NCBI GenBank assembly: GCA_024734555.1
Contig: JANPWX010019930.1
Coordinates: forward strand, 220,090 to 284,089
Reading direction: 5' to 3'
From: Trochalopteron elliotii
Lineage: Eukaryota > Chordata > Aves > Passeriformes > Leiothrichidae
DNA: 64,000 bases
Part shown: positions 13,651 to 26,032 of the stretch, piece after piece
Numbering within the stretch: position 1 is the first letter of the stretch
How the letters are laid out: each line of letters begins with the position of its first letter
Notes under the pieces: model-generated
The model's database searches: none
What the model was told of the DNA's origin: nothing
The model's input: only the letters and a program-made list of their open reading frames with translations
Position numbers and translations under genes: made by a program

Positions 13651-13836
13651 GTTTTGGTTTTTGTCTTTTTTTTTTTGGTTTTGCATTTTTTTTGTTTGTT
13701 TGGTTGGTTGGTTTTTTGTTTTGTTTGTTTGTTTGTTTGTTTGTTTGTTTGTTTGTTTGTTTTGTTTTGTTTTTTGTTTGGTTTGGTTTGGTTTAATTTG
13801 GCTTGGTTTTGGTTTTGGTTTTGTTTGCTTTTTTCC
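13651..13836. repeat. (TTTG)n and TTTTGG low-complexity array
   Basis: A T/G-only tract whose centre (about 13726-13770) is a near-perfect TTTG tandem array, flanked by GGTT- and TTTTGG-type variants. All five longest frames around 13444-13978 are translations of it: plus strand Phe/Val/Cys/Leu, minus strand Lys/Gln/Asn/Thr. Opposite-strand composition is pure A/C. Confidence 0.93.
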
Positions 13837-15468
13837 ACTTGCACCATTACTCCATGAAGAAGCAGCAAAAAACCTTTTGGGATCCTGCCCTTGGCAGATA
13901 GAACAATTCCAATTCATATGGCAGGAAGAGCACAGTGATTTTTCTGAAACTGTTCATAAATCCACCTTGTTTTTCTGAATTGCTCTTTTTTTGACAATGT
14001 TCTGCTACCTCCTTTCCTTCTGTTCAGTTGTTTCCTTTTTCTCTTAAAGAAATCTCTCCCCCATGGTGTTTCATTGTAATGAACCATTTCTATTCAGGTT
14101 GCCAGATGACACAATTTTCTCATCTGAGGTGCAACAGCATTAACTTTTCACTCTCCATTAATAGTTCTCTACCATATCTAAAATTTCTGTGGCTAAGCTA
14201 AAATAATACCCAGGTTTTAAAACCACATGGTTTGTACTTTAGTCAAGTGCTGTAATACCACCAAGGGCTACATAAAAATACAAATAATTTTCTTTCCACT
14301 CAATTTCCTGGAATCTTTAATGTTTCTGAATCACTCAAACATGTTTCAGCAATATAAGGATGACTAATTTTTGGGCGTAATGATGGTATTTTTGTTTATT
14401 TATTACTTACTGCCTTAGCCCCAAAATCAGAGCTGTTGAGATTGAGACACCAACCCCTTCTCATCAAAAATTTAAGCATGCCTCAAGCAGGGCCTGAAAC
14501 ACAGGCCACAGAGGGTCAGTGAAGCAGAAAGTACAGTACACTGAACTGGTCTGCTGACTCCAAGGGAAAGAAGGGTTTGGAAATGTGGCAAAATTCATTA
14601 ATTTCTGCTTTAAATATTTAGCATTTGCTCTGGAGGTGTAAGATTGACTGGGGAGAAATGTGAGGTTCATTCTCCTCAGGTCGAGATTTATTTTTATAGT
14701 TTAACTTACTGGTAAAAATACCTAGAGTGAAGAAATACAGAGAAAAAACTCCCTGCACATTCCTGATCCATCATATACTCTTGGGTTTTAAGTGCTGGTT
14801 TGTTTTTCTTTTTTTTTTCCTGTGGAAGTTAGTTGCAAGCTCTCTTAAATGAGAATAAGATTTCTTCTGGTATTTATCTTTTGTACAGTAACATCACTTC
14901 ATGACAAAATTTATATAACTCTTAGTAATGGCTCATGTGGAACTGTTCTAATTGTATCATTCCTTTTCAAGTTCCTGTCTCCTTATTGAAGAAATGGGCT
15001 TGTTTATTAAAAGAAAACCAATATTCTAGTGCATTCCAACTGCATGATCATTTTGGAAATTATGTACTGGTTAGAAAAGAAATAATTACCTTGGAAAATA
15101 TATTAAAAATATATATCTAATCTTTGCTTTTCTATATGTAACAGGTAACTTTTTTATTTTTTAAAAATTTTTCCTCATGCCTATTTGTTATGATTCTTCA
15201 CAAGTAAAAGTTAACAAAAGATATTGCCTCCAAACATGGTCTAGAACTAACTGTTCAAGTAAATTTTCTTTGAACAGCGGTCTGCTTTCTAGCAGAGTGC
15301 AATGACCCTCCATTTTTAAATGAAATGCTCCTTCTTGTAGTGCCCTCCTGTTATTACTGAAGAAAAATCTTTATTTATCTTCCTATTTCTCTTTTATAAA
15401 AAGTATCTATGAAGACTGTGGAGCTTAACCATCAGTGCTCTTACCTGCTGGCCATGAGCCTCTGGATG
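13837..15468. other. AT-rich non-coding stretch
   Basis: Nothing recognisable beyond short T runs near 14809-14818. No coding or repeat family assigned. Confidence 0.5.
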
Positions 15469-15616
15469 GGACCATCCAACTACTTTCTTGTCCATATAAA
15501 TGTCCACCCATCAAACCCATATCTCTCCAGTTTAGTGAAAAGGATGTTGTAGGGAACAGAAATCCAGATAAATGACATCTGCAGCCCTTCCCTTGTTCAC
15601 TGATGTAGGCATTAAA
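15469..15616 (-). mobile_element. CR1 LINE internal ORF2 fragment
   Basis: An antisense internal piece of a CR1 retrotransposon ORF2. Reading the minus strand from about 15616, one frame gives PTSVNKGRAADVIYLDF, the conserved reverse transcriptase stretch that ends in the first catalytic aspartate region (motif A, usually followed by KAFD). The plus-strand text 'acccatcaaacccatatctctccagtttag' is also typical of this CR1 segment. Neither the CR1 3' end nor the rest of the RT is attached, so it is an isolated remnant. The frame breaks soon after motif A, and it cannot be active. Confidence 0.8.
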
Positions 15617-17618
15617 AGTAAATACGTTAAGATGAGTCATTGATCTAAGACAAGCTATTTCTTAGGAATTTCTTCCTATTACTCATAACAGTTCAGGGTC
15701 TGTTTATTTCTATCTCAAAACAACCAGGCAATCTGTTTTCACTTATAAGCTAAATTCATTTATAAACACAAAGGGAGCAGATCCCAGCATGACCATAAAT
15801 TAGGAGATACTGTTTCCTTATAGTATTTGTCATTTGTACTAAACATACCAGATTTTTTTTCCGGTCTCCTGGTTTCTTTGCATTTTGCATGCTGGCAGTG
15901 AGAATAGATATAAGAGCAGATGCCACTGTGCTAACCCCCTGCCTTCAGAGCAGATTGAATATTTTGTTACCACCATTTGCAGGCTATTGTGTGTAGACAT
16001 TTACTCTGAAATTTAAGTGCCAGCATTGCAATGGGCTGTTTTGTGAGGGGTACAGGTGGGTGGGAAAGTTCTTAAATAAATATTGATATTTTTCCCAGTG
16101 TGCTTTATCTGTATGACACTTTATTAAAATAAACATAAGGTAAGGTTGGTGTATTTTCCATATTGTCACAAAACATGCCTATAAGGCTATGTTTAGGTAC
16201 CATTTGCTCTTATGTTGCAGTATTGAAAGCTTTCCTCACTGCAATTCTCTTCTGCTCCCTCCTCAGGTATTCCTCCTTCAAAAAGCAACAGATTAAGCCC
16301 TTGGTCTTACTGAGGCTAATGTGAAATTTTAGATAACTTTAATAGTGACTACAATGATAATTTTCTGCTGTCACTAGTAGTCATGGTCGACTCCTGGAAG
16401 GGTTTAGAAGGTATAAAGTTCTGCCAGTTTGTCATATTCCCTTTCTCCCTCTTAGCTGGGGTTGTCCTGCTGTGACGTGCATATTTATATTAAATTTATA
16501 ATTAAAAACAGAATAGCCTGCATCAGAATTTCTTACAAAAATATACATAATTGCACAAGTGTCAAGTCACTCTAAGTGGCTCCAGCTGTTAACTTTCAAG
16601 AAAACTCCTCAAAAAATATGTGAGAAAGAGATCAAATACTCTTTGAAGGTACTAACTTGTCTTTCCCTGTTTTCTGGTAAAGACCTTTCTTGTCATAATG
16701 AAAATGAAAATTAGTTTTCTAATATTTATTTATGCCTGTAAAAAATTCTTTATTTTCTAAGGGTCTTTTAAGGCAAAGTTCAAGTTTTAAGCAGAAAAAA
16801 AACCCCAAATCAGACAGAATAAAGAAACCCAGACACACTTCTCTTATATAAGGCAGTTAAAAAGATCATATTTCTATTCTCTGACACTTTACACAATGAC
16901 AGGAGTAAATGAAATAGTTGAGATTTGCCATCCTTTTAGACAGATCTAGAACTCTTGCAGGAAGGAAATCTTGACAGAAATTCAAGTACGTTTACACTTG
17001 GGTTTTGTCTTCTCTTCTGTTTAGGAAATGAATTGTACAACACTACATGTAACTTCTGTGTTTCTCAAATTCCTCATCATTAGCAGAAAGTATTGATATA
17101 ATCATCATTACAAGTCAATCTGAATTTTCTGCTTTGACTGAACACTTTCATTTACCATTTTACTGAAAGAGAACTTGTCAACATTTGATGGAAATTTTAA
17201 GGCATTTTGTTAATTGTAATTCTTTTACCTTCCAAATATGATTATAATGAATCTATTTTAAATATTTTTAAACATACTTTTCTCTTTTTTTAACCTTTCT
17301 TTTTAGGTTGTCCATCATGTTTGAAAAATTCCTTTCTAAATAAATGAGGAGTTTTTTTCATATTCAAACCATCCTTAATATTTTTATCCTTAATGTCTGC
17401 AGATGCTTCTCATTCCCACCTATTCGTTATTCATGTTCATCTGTTCTTTAGCATCTAAAAAGGCCAACTGAAGATCTCTTTTCACAGAACATTCACAGTA
17501 AGGGAGAACAAACACACAGGGAGGAAAACAAATCATGTCCTAACCTGGGCTGACACTGCTGGATATTTCCAAGAACCTGAAGAGTTCCCTCTGCCTAAAT
17601 ATACGTCCAATTTTTTTC

Positions 17619-17622
<4 letters not shown>
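15617..17622. other. AT-rich non-coding stretch
   Basis: No gene, RNA or mobile element recognised. Confidence 0.5.

Positions 17623-17650
<28 letters not shown>
17623..17650. repeat. Poly(T) run of 28
   Basis: Uninterrupted T tract. It could be the poly(A) tail of a minus-strand retrocopy, but the sequence to its right (minus-strand upstream) gives no recognisable gene, so slippage is equally likely. Confidence 0.92.
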
Positions 17651-17654
<4 letters not shown>

Positions 17655-18480
17655 GGATGCATCTCTTTAAGAGGTTTTATCCTTTTTCCACTAATGGCAA
17701 CAGGATTAATTTTTCATTACTTTCATCTTGACAAGTAAATGTCACTGTGCCTGGCAGAACCACTTCTGAAAAACAGATAGCATCTGCTTTTCCTGAGCAC
17801 TCTCCACAGAGCTGCAGATGTATAAAGAGGATGTGAGTCAAATTTGTTATTTCTATCAACAAAAACTTCATGCTCATCTGAGGGCAGAATTTAGGCTCTA
17901 TTTATTTCTAATACAAAGTCATTTCAAGGAGATAAGTGTTAAATTTTTCCATAAACAGGCAGGGGAGGGAAGCAGAAAAAACACCTCAGAAGGCAGCACA
18001 GGTGTGTTTGGTATTCTACAATTCCTGTACAAATTTCTGCAAAACATGAAGACTATAAATATGACTGAGCTCTGAACATGAGCGACACAGCTGCAAGGCA
18101 AGATGGTCCTTCCAGGGTGTTGTACAATGCAAATAACAAGAGATTTTCACAACTACAGACATTAAGAAAACATTTTGGTCACATTTCTCCAGTAGTAACA
18201 AAGGTTCTGATGACAGCAAGTTACTGAGAAGTGGATAAAATGTGTTTTAAGGCCAAAATCTAACTCTCAAGGTGATTGCCACAGTGTGCAAACCCCATGT
18301 TCTTGCAGAAGTACAAAATGTCATTATTGTCAACACTCCTTTGAGGCAAATGAAAATAATTTTACTTTTCCGATTTAACCTGGATCTAATAAAAACAGTG
18401 TCTGGCTTTCATGTCACTGCAGCCTGAGCAAGCCTCACAAGTTCTTTCTATTTTTCTTTTTTTTTGGTTGTAAAAGGCAG

Positions 18481-18532
18481 TTCTCTGAAGCCAAAATAGA
18501 TTCTATTAACTCAGACCTCGTGGCAGAAGAAG
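18481..18532 (+). other. Candidate plus-strand 52-bp exon (hypothesis)
   Basis: A long pyrimidine tract (18442-18469) and an AG at 18479-18480 precede 52 bases, followed by a near-perfect donor GAAG|GTAAGTAAG. Only one of three frames is open, reading FSEAKIDSINSDLVAEE. It would start in phase 0 and end in phase 1. The protein is not recognised. The outgoing phase is compatible with the candidate at 41443-41556 but not with 32324-32431. Chance co-occurrence of good splice sites cannot be excluded. Confidence 0.32.
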
Positions 18533-20619
18533 GTAAGTAAGAAAAGCAAACACTGAAATTAAAACTGCAAATTGAAAGAGTTTCTTTGGGTTTTAAGTTT
18601 TCAAAATTGATTTCATACTGACATTTCCCTCATCTTCTGAATGGTTTTTCTCTACATAAAGCCAGGTCTCTGAGCAAAATTTAAGCAAGGGTTTTCCTGG
18701 TTATGTTTTCCTAGCACAAAAATGAGATTATACCATGTAAAAATAACAAAGGCTGGTTGTTAGGTTTTTAAAAAAGAGTGATCAGAGGAACAAAAACTAT
18801 GTTGCAAGAGCTGTATGAATGTTTAATTCTGGATAGTGCCAGTGATGACTGGGAAATCTGCGAGCATTTTGTGTGTGCAAACAGTACCAGATGCCAACCA
18901 TCCAAGATGCAAAACTTGTTTATGGAGTAGAATTTATAAAATTATCCTAACTCTGAGATCAGGAAAGCATTTTCAAATACATTCACAATGCCGATCTTTC
19001 AAAAGTAGGAGAAGAGCTTGCTTGCTCAAAAGTGCTGTTGTGGTAGTTTGTTGATTGATTCAAGACACCATCATATTAATTTAGAAGTTTCCACAGAAAT
19101 CTTAGACCTTAGGTGGATAACTGTGGAAAAAGGCTGAGAGAAAATAGGGGTGGCAAGGTGGGATTTATCAGTTCAAGCTTTGAAAACTATATTAGCATGT
19201 CTGATAACACATGTATCTGCTACAGCCAATGGAGAGCACTTGATGAGTGCAATTAATTTTATCCTTAAATAGGTGTGTTAAAACAGGCTAAATAGATTGT
19301 GCTTGTTTTTCTCAGACAATTGTAAAAGACATCCAGATAACTAGTTCAGGTCTAAATATCTGTGTTATAGATGTCTGACATTAAGGTGAGATGAAGAGAC
19401 TTTTCACAGAGCCAAAGAGGACTCTGCCCCTCCTCTATCATCTGAAGCAATCAAAGAAGTGCTTTTCCCATTAAAAACTGATGTATAATATTTTTAATTA
19501 AAATGTGAATATTTTCTGCATTTTCCCCTTGATTGACTCCTCTGGCTAATTTAAGCTTTTTGCCAAGTTCTGTGTTTCTTCATTCATATTTCCAAGTTCC
19601 TGTAGAACTGAGCTCTCTAGCAATGAAGGAAGTTTTCTGGATGAGCTGTGCAACCTTCACCCTTGTGCTGACATCATCATTAGCATAAGCTACACCTGGA
19701 GCAAGGAAACAAAAAAAATAAGGTTAGCTTTCTTCAGCGTGCCGTCTTATTGTAGTGAATGTCTCTGCTTTGCTACTGGTTTTCCCTTTTTACTTGAGAG
19801 CCCACTTTGATTCACAATTTCTTATGACTCCTATCATAGAGTTATCTTTTGTTTTTATTTTAATTCCTATGATTATTCTGGCCCTCAGAACTGTGTAGTT
19901 TAAAGTCACTGGGAGTAGTTCATGACAAGTAAAGAAAGATAGAGATGAAATCAAGAGAGAAAATACAACATGATAGGATACTAAATAATGTCATAGTAAG
20001 TAACTTATATAAAAGTTGGTGGTTACTTCTCATACAGTCCATAAATTTGTTAATTCTTTAAAAACTTTTAATGTTTCTAGGCTACTAGTAGATTAACATG
20101 GAGAAAGCCATGCATTCAGGGATAATATAGGGAATGGTAAGATCTAATGTGATGATGTGTCTCTTCAGAACACATACTAGTAGTCAGATAGAAGATTCCT
20201 TTTTTACAGGTTATTTTCAGAAACAGTTTTACTATTTTCTTTCAGGAAAAGCTATTTTGAATTCAATGAGGTGCATTTTGATTAGGCCTTAGGAATAAAA
20301 TGAGACAGGAAGAATACTTTTTTGCTTTTTCCCTCCAAAAACTCAGCATAATATGGTTTATTTAGCCTCTGGTCACATAAATAATGATGAATATACTTTA
20401 ATATACTAATTTTTAGTTCAGTCATGGAGAATACATAGGCAGAGATAAAATTGTTGAAATGAAACTGCAATAAGGAACCTGCCTCTGTACAGAAACCTGC
20501 TGTTTTGTCAAGACACTATATTTAAAAACCTTCAAGGAAGACATTAAGGTTTTCTTTAAGGACAAAAAAAGTCACAGTATGACCTTGACCCAAGCTTTCC
20601 CTGATGGCACAAGGAATGT
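18533..20619. other. AT-rich non-coding stretch
   Basis: No gene or element recognised. Confidence 0.5.
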
Positions 20620-20800
20620 CACAGAATCACAGAAGAGTTGAGGGTGAAAGGATCTTCTGGAGGTCAATGCCCTAAGCTCTGTGCTCAAGCAGGGACACCC
20701 AGTTACCCAGCACCCTTTCCAGACAGATTTTTAACCTCTCCAAGGATGATGCACTAGAACCTTCCTGTCTGACAACAATCAATTAAAAACTTTATGTGAA
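20620..20800 (-). mobile_element. CR1 LINE 3' end, degraded
   Basis: Begins 'cacagaatcacagaa', the reverse complement of the CR1 3' terminus. It continues through a diverged but followable CR1 3' region ('ggatcttctggaggtcaatgccctaagctc', 'caagcagggacacc', 'ttttaacctctccaagga') and fades near 20800. The element is antisense, 5'-truncated and strongly mutated. No intact coding sequence remains. Confidence 0.82.
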
Positions 20801-23800
20801 TATCTATCCTGAGGACCTGAGTGCTCCTAGGTGTGGTAGTCCTCCATGTAGGTAGTTTGAAAGCAGAGAGTGACCAAAATTAGAGGCCAGGTAAAGTAAT
20901 CATACAGAGGTTTCTTTCTGAGTCTCCTGAATTAACTGACTGACTTATGATGGAAATAGTATATGCAGAGAAATAATATTATGTATAGCTCTTTTGGTTC
21001 CATTCAGTTAGTAGCTGTCTAGTCAGAATTTAAGAGAAGGTACTACACCAAGGTGTTTGTGAAAAATCTCTAGGCAGAAGATGTTATTAAAAGTTCCAGG
21101 TGAGGTTCTGAATATAAAATACTATAAACATTGTAAATAAAAGTTGTACTTGTGCAAATAATAGTAAAATTTTATTTTATTTCACAATAAATCTGATGAT
21201 GCTGTTTATTTTAAGAGCCATAGTTTAATGAGGCCTCAAGATACTTCCATACTTGAAGAATTTAGCGCAAATATAAAAATAAATTCCTTTTGGTTCTGTG
21301 CTCAGTAAGGATGATAATTTCATGGTAGGCAACCTAATCTTTCTTGTTTAAGCAAAGTTGTGCTCGTTCTTCTTTTACTGAACAGACAATACAAAGGGTC
21401 TGCAGAGGTCTTTAATCTTTCATCTTTTATTAATTAGTGGTCAGCCTCTTCAGTTACTGGCAGGCAGATATCTACGCTTAGGGTAGTGCAGAGGCTGGGG
21501 GCAATATCTCACATAACACAAACTTTGGAACTTTCCTCTGACACAGAGAAATAATAACAAAGATATTAATAAATATCCTACTCTTTCTGCCTTGGGGCCA
21601 AAATAGTTCAAATACTGCTGCATACAATCTTTGTGCACCAAAAATGTGGTTGCTATTCACTTGGAGTAAACATATATCCATCTGTATATATTTTTTTATC
21701 TGGAGGTATTTATAACAGCCTATTTTAAACATTCAGAATCACATGACGCCAATGAGCTCTGTAACCTGACATGTCTGTTTTTAAAACAGAGCTGTACCAA
21801 GTAAGTTAAAATTTATCTTATATCGGGTTAGAATCACTGAAAAACCAAATCAGATTACATGAAGCTGGCCAAAAATTCTATATAGGGGAAGAATAAAGAA
21901 AAAATTACGCACCAAATTTATAGAGAAATAATTTGAAACAAACTGAATTTGTCTTTGTGACTGATAAATTTGTTATTTTTTTTAATTCCAGATGCTATTT
22001 TTAGTCTTGTATCTGTCAAATCCTATTGATACACCCAGAATAGAAAGAGTGAAATGACTCTATCTAGTTTAAGATCTAGTCCAGGATTCAGAGACCTCTT
22101 TATTTGGTCTAAACCAAAGATCTGAAGTAAAATTTAAACCAAATTGAAATTCAAAAATTCATATAAAGGACATTCCAACTTTTTTTTTCCTTTTCTTCAT
22201 CTGTGTGTACTATATTTCATGGCTACAATTCAGAATACGAATAAAGTCAGAAGACATTTGTCAATAACTGCAAGAGTTACACTTTGCAATGAATTAATCA
22301 AAAAATCATTTTTCTCTATTACTCGTCTTTCCATAATTTGTGTAAAAGCCCATGATTCTGTGGAGGTGGGATTACAAAAAAACAATTAAAGAGATAAGGG
22401 AAAGTCAGTCTTAGTATCAGAATCCAAGGAAAGTTTGGGTGTAGCAGACTAATTCAGAAGTGATTATTTTCAATCAGTTAAGGATAACACTCCTTCAGGT
22501 TGAGAAAAATGATGTAAAGTAAACTGATGTAAAATAAAAAGTTGCAAAGAGGCATAAAGGATTATCTGGAAATTAACACAAAAGTCACCCTAGGCTTGCT
22601 TTGGAGAGTTTTGCAGCTGTTTACCCTGTCCTTTGTAACCCTCTTGAATCCAAAATGCTGGGCAGCAATCAACTGCTCAGAAGTGAGAAATAGAACATTT
22701 TTCAGAGAACCTTCCCCAGAGGATGGAGCCATGGATTTGTTTAAATCTGTGAAAAAATGTCTTTTGACTACAGGAAGGCCAAGACTTAGGCTTGATGTTT
22801 TAAATATGTCCATCCTGATTAAATGCTAAAGGGTAAATGCAGTGCTAGCAGAAGGCCTGATCACATGGTCATAAATATTTAGGGAGTCCATTCCAGTTCC
22901 CATCAAAAGGGGAAAAAATGACACAGAAGGACAAAACCAGATAGCAATGAAAGTCCTTCTGTTTCTAAAGTGACAAAGGGTTCCAAGTGTTCTTTTTCCA
23001 AAGTAAACAGAATGTGTAGCTCAAAAATATATGTTAAAATTAATTGTTAATAATTTACTAATATGTTAAAACTGTGTTGTTACTCAGGCAAGCAGAGCTT
23101 TCAAACTGACTAATGTTAAAATTATTTTCAATACTCATTAATCATTTTTATAATAAAAATATATTATATATTTATAATATTAATTCAGGCACCATTAACA
23201 CAAAGTTACAACCTTATGTATAATATTATTTTAAAATAAATATTAATTACAAATAATAGTGCAACATTAAATTTACATAAACAAATACAATAGTTTTCTA
23301 CATATAATTATCACAGAGCTATGTGCTGCGGGCGTCAAATTGTTTTAGCAAACAAATGATAGGAGCCTATACAAAATTGTATTTCAGTGTACATTTCAGA
23401 GCAGAACAATAATATAAATCTTGAAAGAAACTTTAAAAAATGTGTGATACAGCAATACTATTCTTGTAATTACCCCATTGTATATGGATATATATTTATT
23501 GTGTATGAAAATATATTTTTGACTGATGAGGAATAAAAAATGAAATTAGAAACTGAAGTTTGCATGACACGAATACATTTAAAGAAATTCCTGTGGTAAG
23601 AATTCCCATGCTACTATAAATCTGTGCTTTTCTGAAGTAAATGTAATACACAACACTTTATTTTGACTGCCATAGTTTAGGATGAAACGTGAAATTCAGT
23701 TAATCCCCAAATGTCTTTTTTGAGGAGATTCATTTATATGATTTAATGATGAACATATGTCAAAGCCCTGTTTGTCTGTTTGAATTCTGATTAAGAAATT

Positions 23801-24684
23801 AAGGGTGAGTGGCTGCAATGGAAAAATTGACTTACAAAATGCATTTGCCACTCCTTTGCTCCATTTGCTTCCTGAGGTTGTTGACACAGAGCCCCTGGAC
23901 CCAACCTGGTGTGGCAGCACCTCTCCAGATGGAATGATCACTCAACACCCTTTGGAGGATTTTCCTCACTCAGGAACATAAATTTCTTGGTTGCCATTTT
24001 CCCACTCACAAGGATAATTTTCTCCATATTTGGTTCCAGCTCCTGACAATCTCATTTCTCTTGAATGAATCATTCAGCTTATTCTGAGCTCTTTCATAAT
24101 AATCAAAGATGAGCAAGGGAATTTATTTTGTGCATGGAACTGGAAGTCATACCTTTTGATTGCAGCGTGGAGAGACACCTGAACACTTGTGGCTCTTCCC
24201 TAATATGAATCTTAAGGATGTCCCATGGTTTAATATTTCAGATATGTTTGATAGGACACTTATATTTTCTGAATTTAATTAAATAATTAAATTAGCTACC
24301 ATTGTCATGAAAAAAAACCTTCAAAGTAATTTTGATTTAGGAAAAGTGCAAGTGATTTTTGCTTTTTCTTCCTGATGAGTTTGGGATTTTATAGTGAGTT
24401 GAGGTAGAGATGGTTTTCTAATGTCAAAACAGCTTTTGTTGTTATGTGACTTAAATTATTGATTGGCTTTAAATAGATAAGATCTTCACCTTTGCACAGA
24501 ATATAACTTTGAATTACATTTTAAATCACATTATAAAGAACATTTGGCTCATATTAATATTTTATTATGTGTAAATAGTGTTGCGTTTCTTCCACTTTTC
24601 TGTTGAAGTGCTACAGATTTTCCTTGATATAAATGTATAGATATAATATATATGCATATATATATTACACATATAGGCACACCT
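20801..24684. other. AT-rich non-coding stretch
   Basis: Contains very AT-rich DNA at about 23140-23300 and no recognised elements. A pair of overlapping opposite-strand frames at 22542-22829 / 22562-22813 has no recognisable domain; I consider both chance. Confidence 0.5.
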
Positions 24685-24752
24685 AAATATAAATATAAAT
24701 ATAAATATAAATATAAATATAAATATAAATATAAATATAAATATAAATATAA
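24685..24752. repeat. (AAATAT)n hexanucleotide array
   Basis: Eleven or so nearly perfect AAATAT units in tandem. The minus-strand frames at 24549-24794 (Tyr-Leu repeats) and 24565-24924 (Ile-Phe repeats) are translations of this array. Confidence 0.95.
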
Positions 24753-25158
24753 GAAACCACAAATAAATATTAATAAAAATATAAAATGCTTCACATTTTT
24801 CCGTGTTGCAGGTCATCCATGAAGTTTGGAGAGATCCCAAGGAAATATTTATATATCTTTCAGTCAATAAAGGCAAAGGCAGCAAAAATAGGAAAGGAGT
24901 TTGATGCAAACAGGATGCTTTCATTGATAACTGACATGTTGTTTATTTGATTTATAAATAAAAAATATGCATGCAAGCATATAAATAGAGATATTTGTAT
25001 TAGTGGCAAATTCTTCTTTGTCTAGTCATTGTTTAGTCTTTTCCATATACAAATTCACAAATTCCAGTGTGTAACTGGAATTCATCAGAAGAAATCCTGC
25101 TTATTATAAATATTTTTGAAACACATAACACATTTAGTGGAATGTCAGAATTATATTC

Positions 25159-25174
25159 TTTTTTTTTTTTTTTT
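25159..25174. repeat. Poly(T) run
   Basis: Sixteen consecutive T. Confidence 0.85.
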
Positions 25175-25266
25175 AAGAACAGGTGTTCCTTCATGAACAA
25201 TTAAGGAGAAAGATATTCTTCAGAATGAACAGTTTTAATCTTCTCACCAAATATGTTTTGACTTAC

Positions 25267-25312
25267 CCTGTCCAGACCACACAAGGCACTTGCTGTGAGT
25301 TAGGCCACCCCA
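25267..25312 (-). other. Candidate minus-strand 46-bp exon (hypothesis)
   Basis: On the minus strand a pyrimidine-rich acceptor (CCTCCCTCCTGTGCTTATTTCCAG, 25313 upward) precedes 46 bases ending GGACAGG, followed by a consensus donor GTAAGT (25266-25261). Two frames are open, one reading WGGLTHSKCLVWSGQ. No family is recognised. It lies just left of a plus-strand CR1 copy, so a lncRNA exon or chance are the leading alternatives. Confidence 0.22.
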
Positions 25313-25439
25313 CTGGAAATAAGCACAGGAGGGAGGAATTTGCTACTGGAAGCAGCTGATTCCTGGGGAAGGTGAGATTTTTCAGCACATCCTGGCTCAT
25401 GGGTCTGGACAAAAATTCCCATTGTGGCAAAAACTGGAA

Positions 25440-26032
25440 TAAAGCTGCTGGGGTACATCAGGAAGAGAGTGAGCAGCAGGTCAGGGAGGGGATCCTGCCC
25501 CTCTGCCCTGCCCACCTGAGGCCCCTCTGCAGTGCTGGCTCCAGTCCTGGGCAGGAGTCCTCCTCAGGACAGGAGAGACCAGGAGCTGCTGGAGAGGGTC
25601 CAGGGGAGGCCACAGAGAGGATTTGGGCTCTGGAGCATCTCTGTGCTGGGCAGGGACTGCAGGAGCTGGGCCTGGTCAGGCTGGAGAAGAGAAGGCTGAG
25701 GGGGGGATCCCATCAATCCACACAAACATCTCCAAGGGGTGCCAGGATGGGGCCAGGCTCTGCTCAGTGGGGCCAGTGCCAGGATGAGGAGCAATGGCCA
25801 TCAAATAAAGCACAGCACGTTCCACTCTGGCAGGAGGAAGAACTTCTGTCCATGGAGGGGCAGAGCCCGGGAAGAGCTGCCCAGGGAGGGCCTGGAGTGT
25901 CCCTGTCTGGAGACATCCCAACCCAGCTGGACACGTTCCTGTGTCACTGCTCCAGGGGACCCTGCCTGGGCAGGGGATTGGGCTGGGTGAGGTCCCTCCC
26001 AGCCACAGGTGGTCCGTGATTCTGTGATTCTT
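25440..26032 (+). mobile_element. CR1 LINE 3' end with ORF2 C-terminal remnant
   Basis: A sense-oriented, 5'-truncated, GC-rich CR1 copy ending at 'gtgattctgtgattct' (26017-26032). The open frame 25372-26019 retains ORF2 C-terminal signatures in order: ILPLCPAHLRPLCSAGSS (family pattern ILPLYSALVRPHL), then LEHLCAGQ, then LQELGLVRLEKRRLRGG. After that the frame is shifted; the nucleotide sequence still follows the CR1 3' region ('gagacatcccaacccagctggacacgttcctgtg'). It has no RT catalytic domain and is inactive. Its GC content contrasts sharply with its surroundings. Confidence 0.92.

Noticed and set aside
13444..13978. Five long overlapping open frames on both strands
   Set aside because: All are translations of the (TTTG)n array, with repeated Cys-Leu-Phe-Val or Lys-Gln-Thr-Asn patterns.
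24549..24924. Minus-strand frames with Tyr-Leu and Ile-Phe repeats resembling membrane proteins
   Set aside because: They are the two translations of the AAATAT hexamer array.
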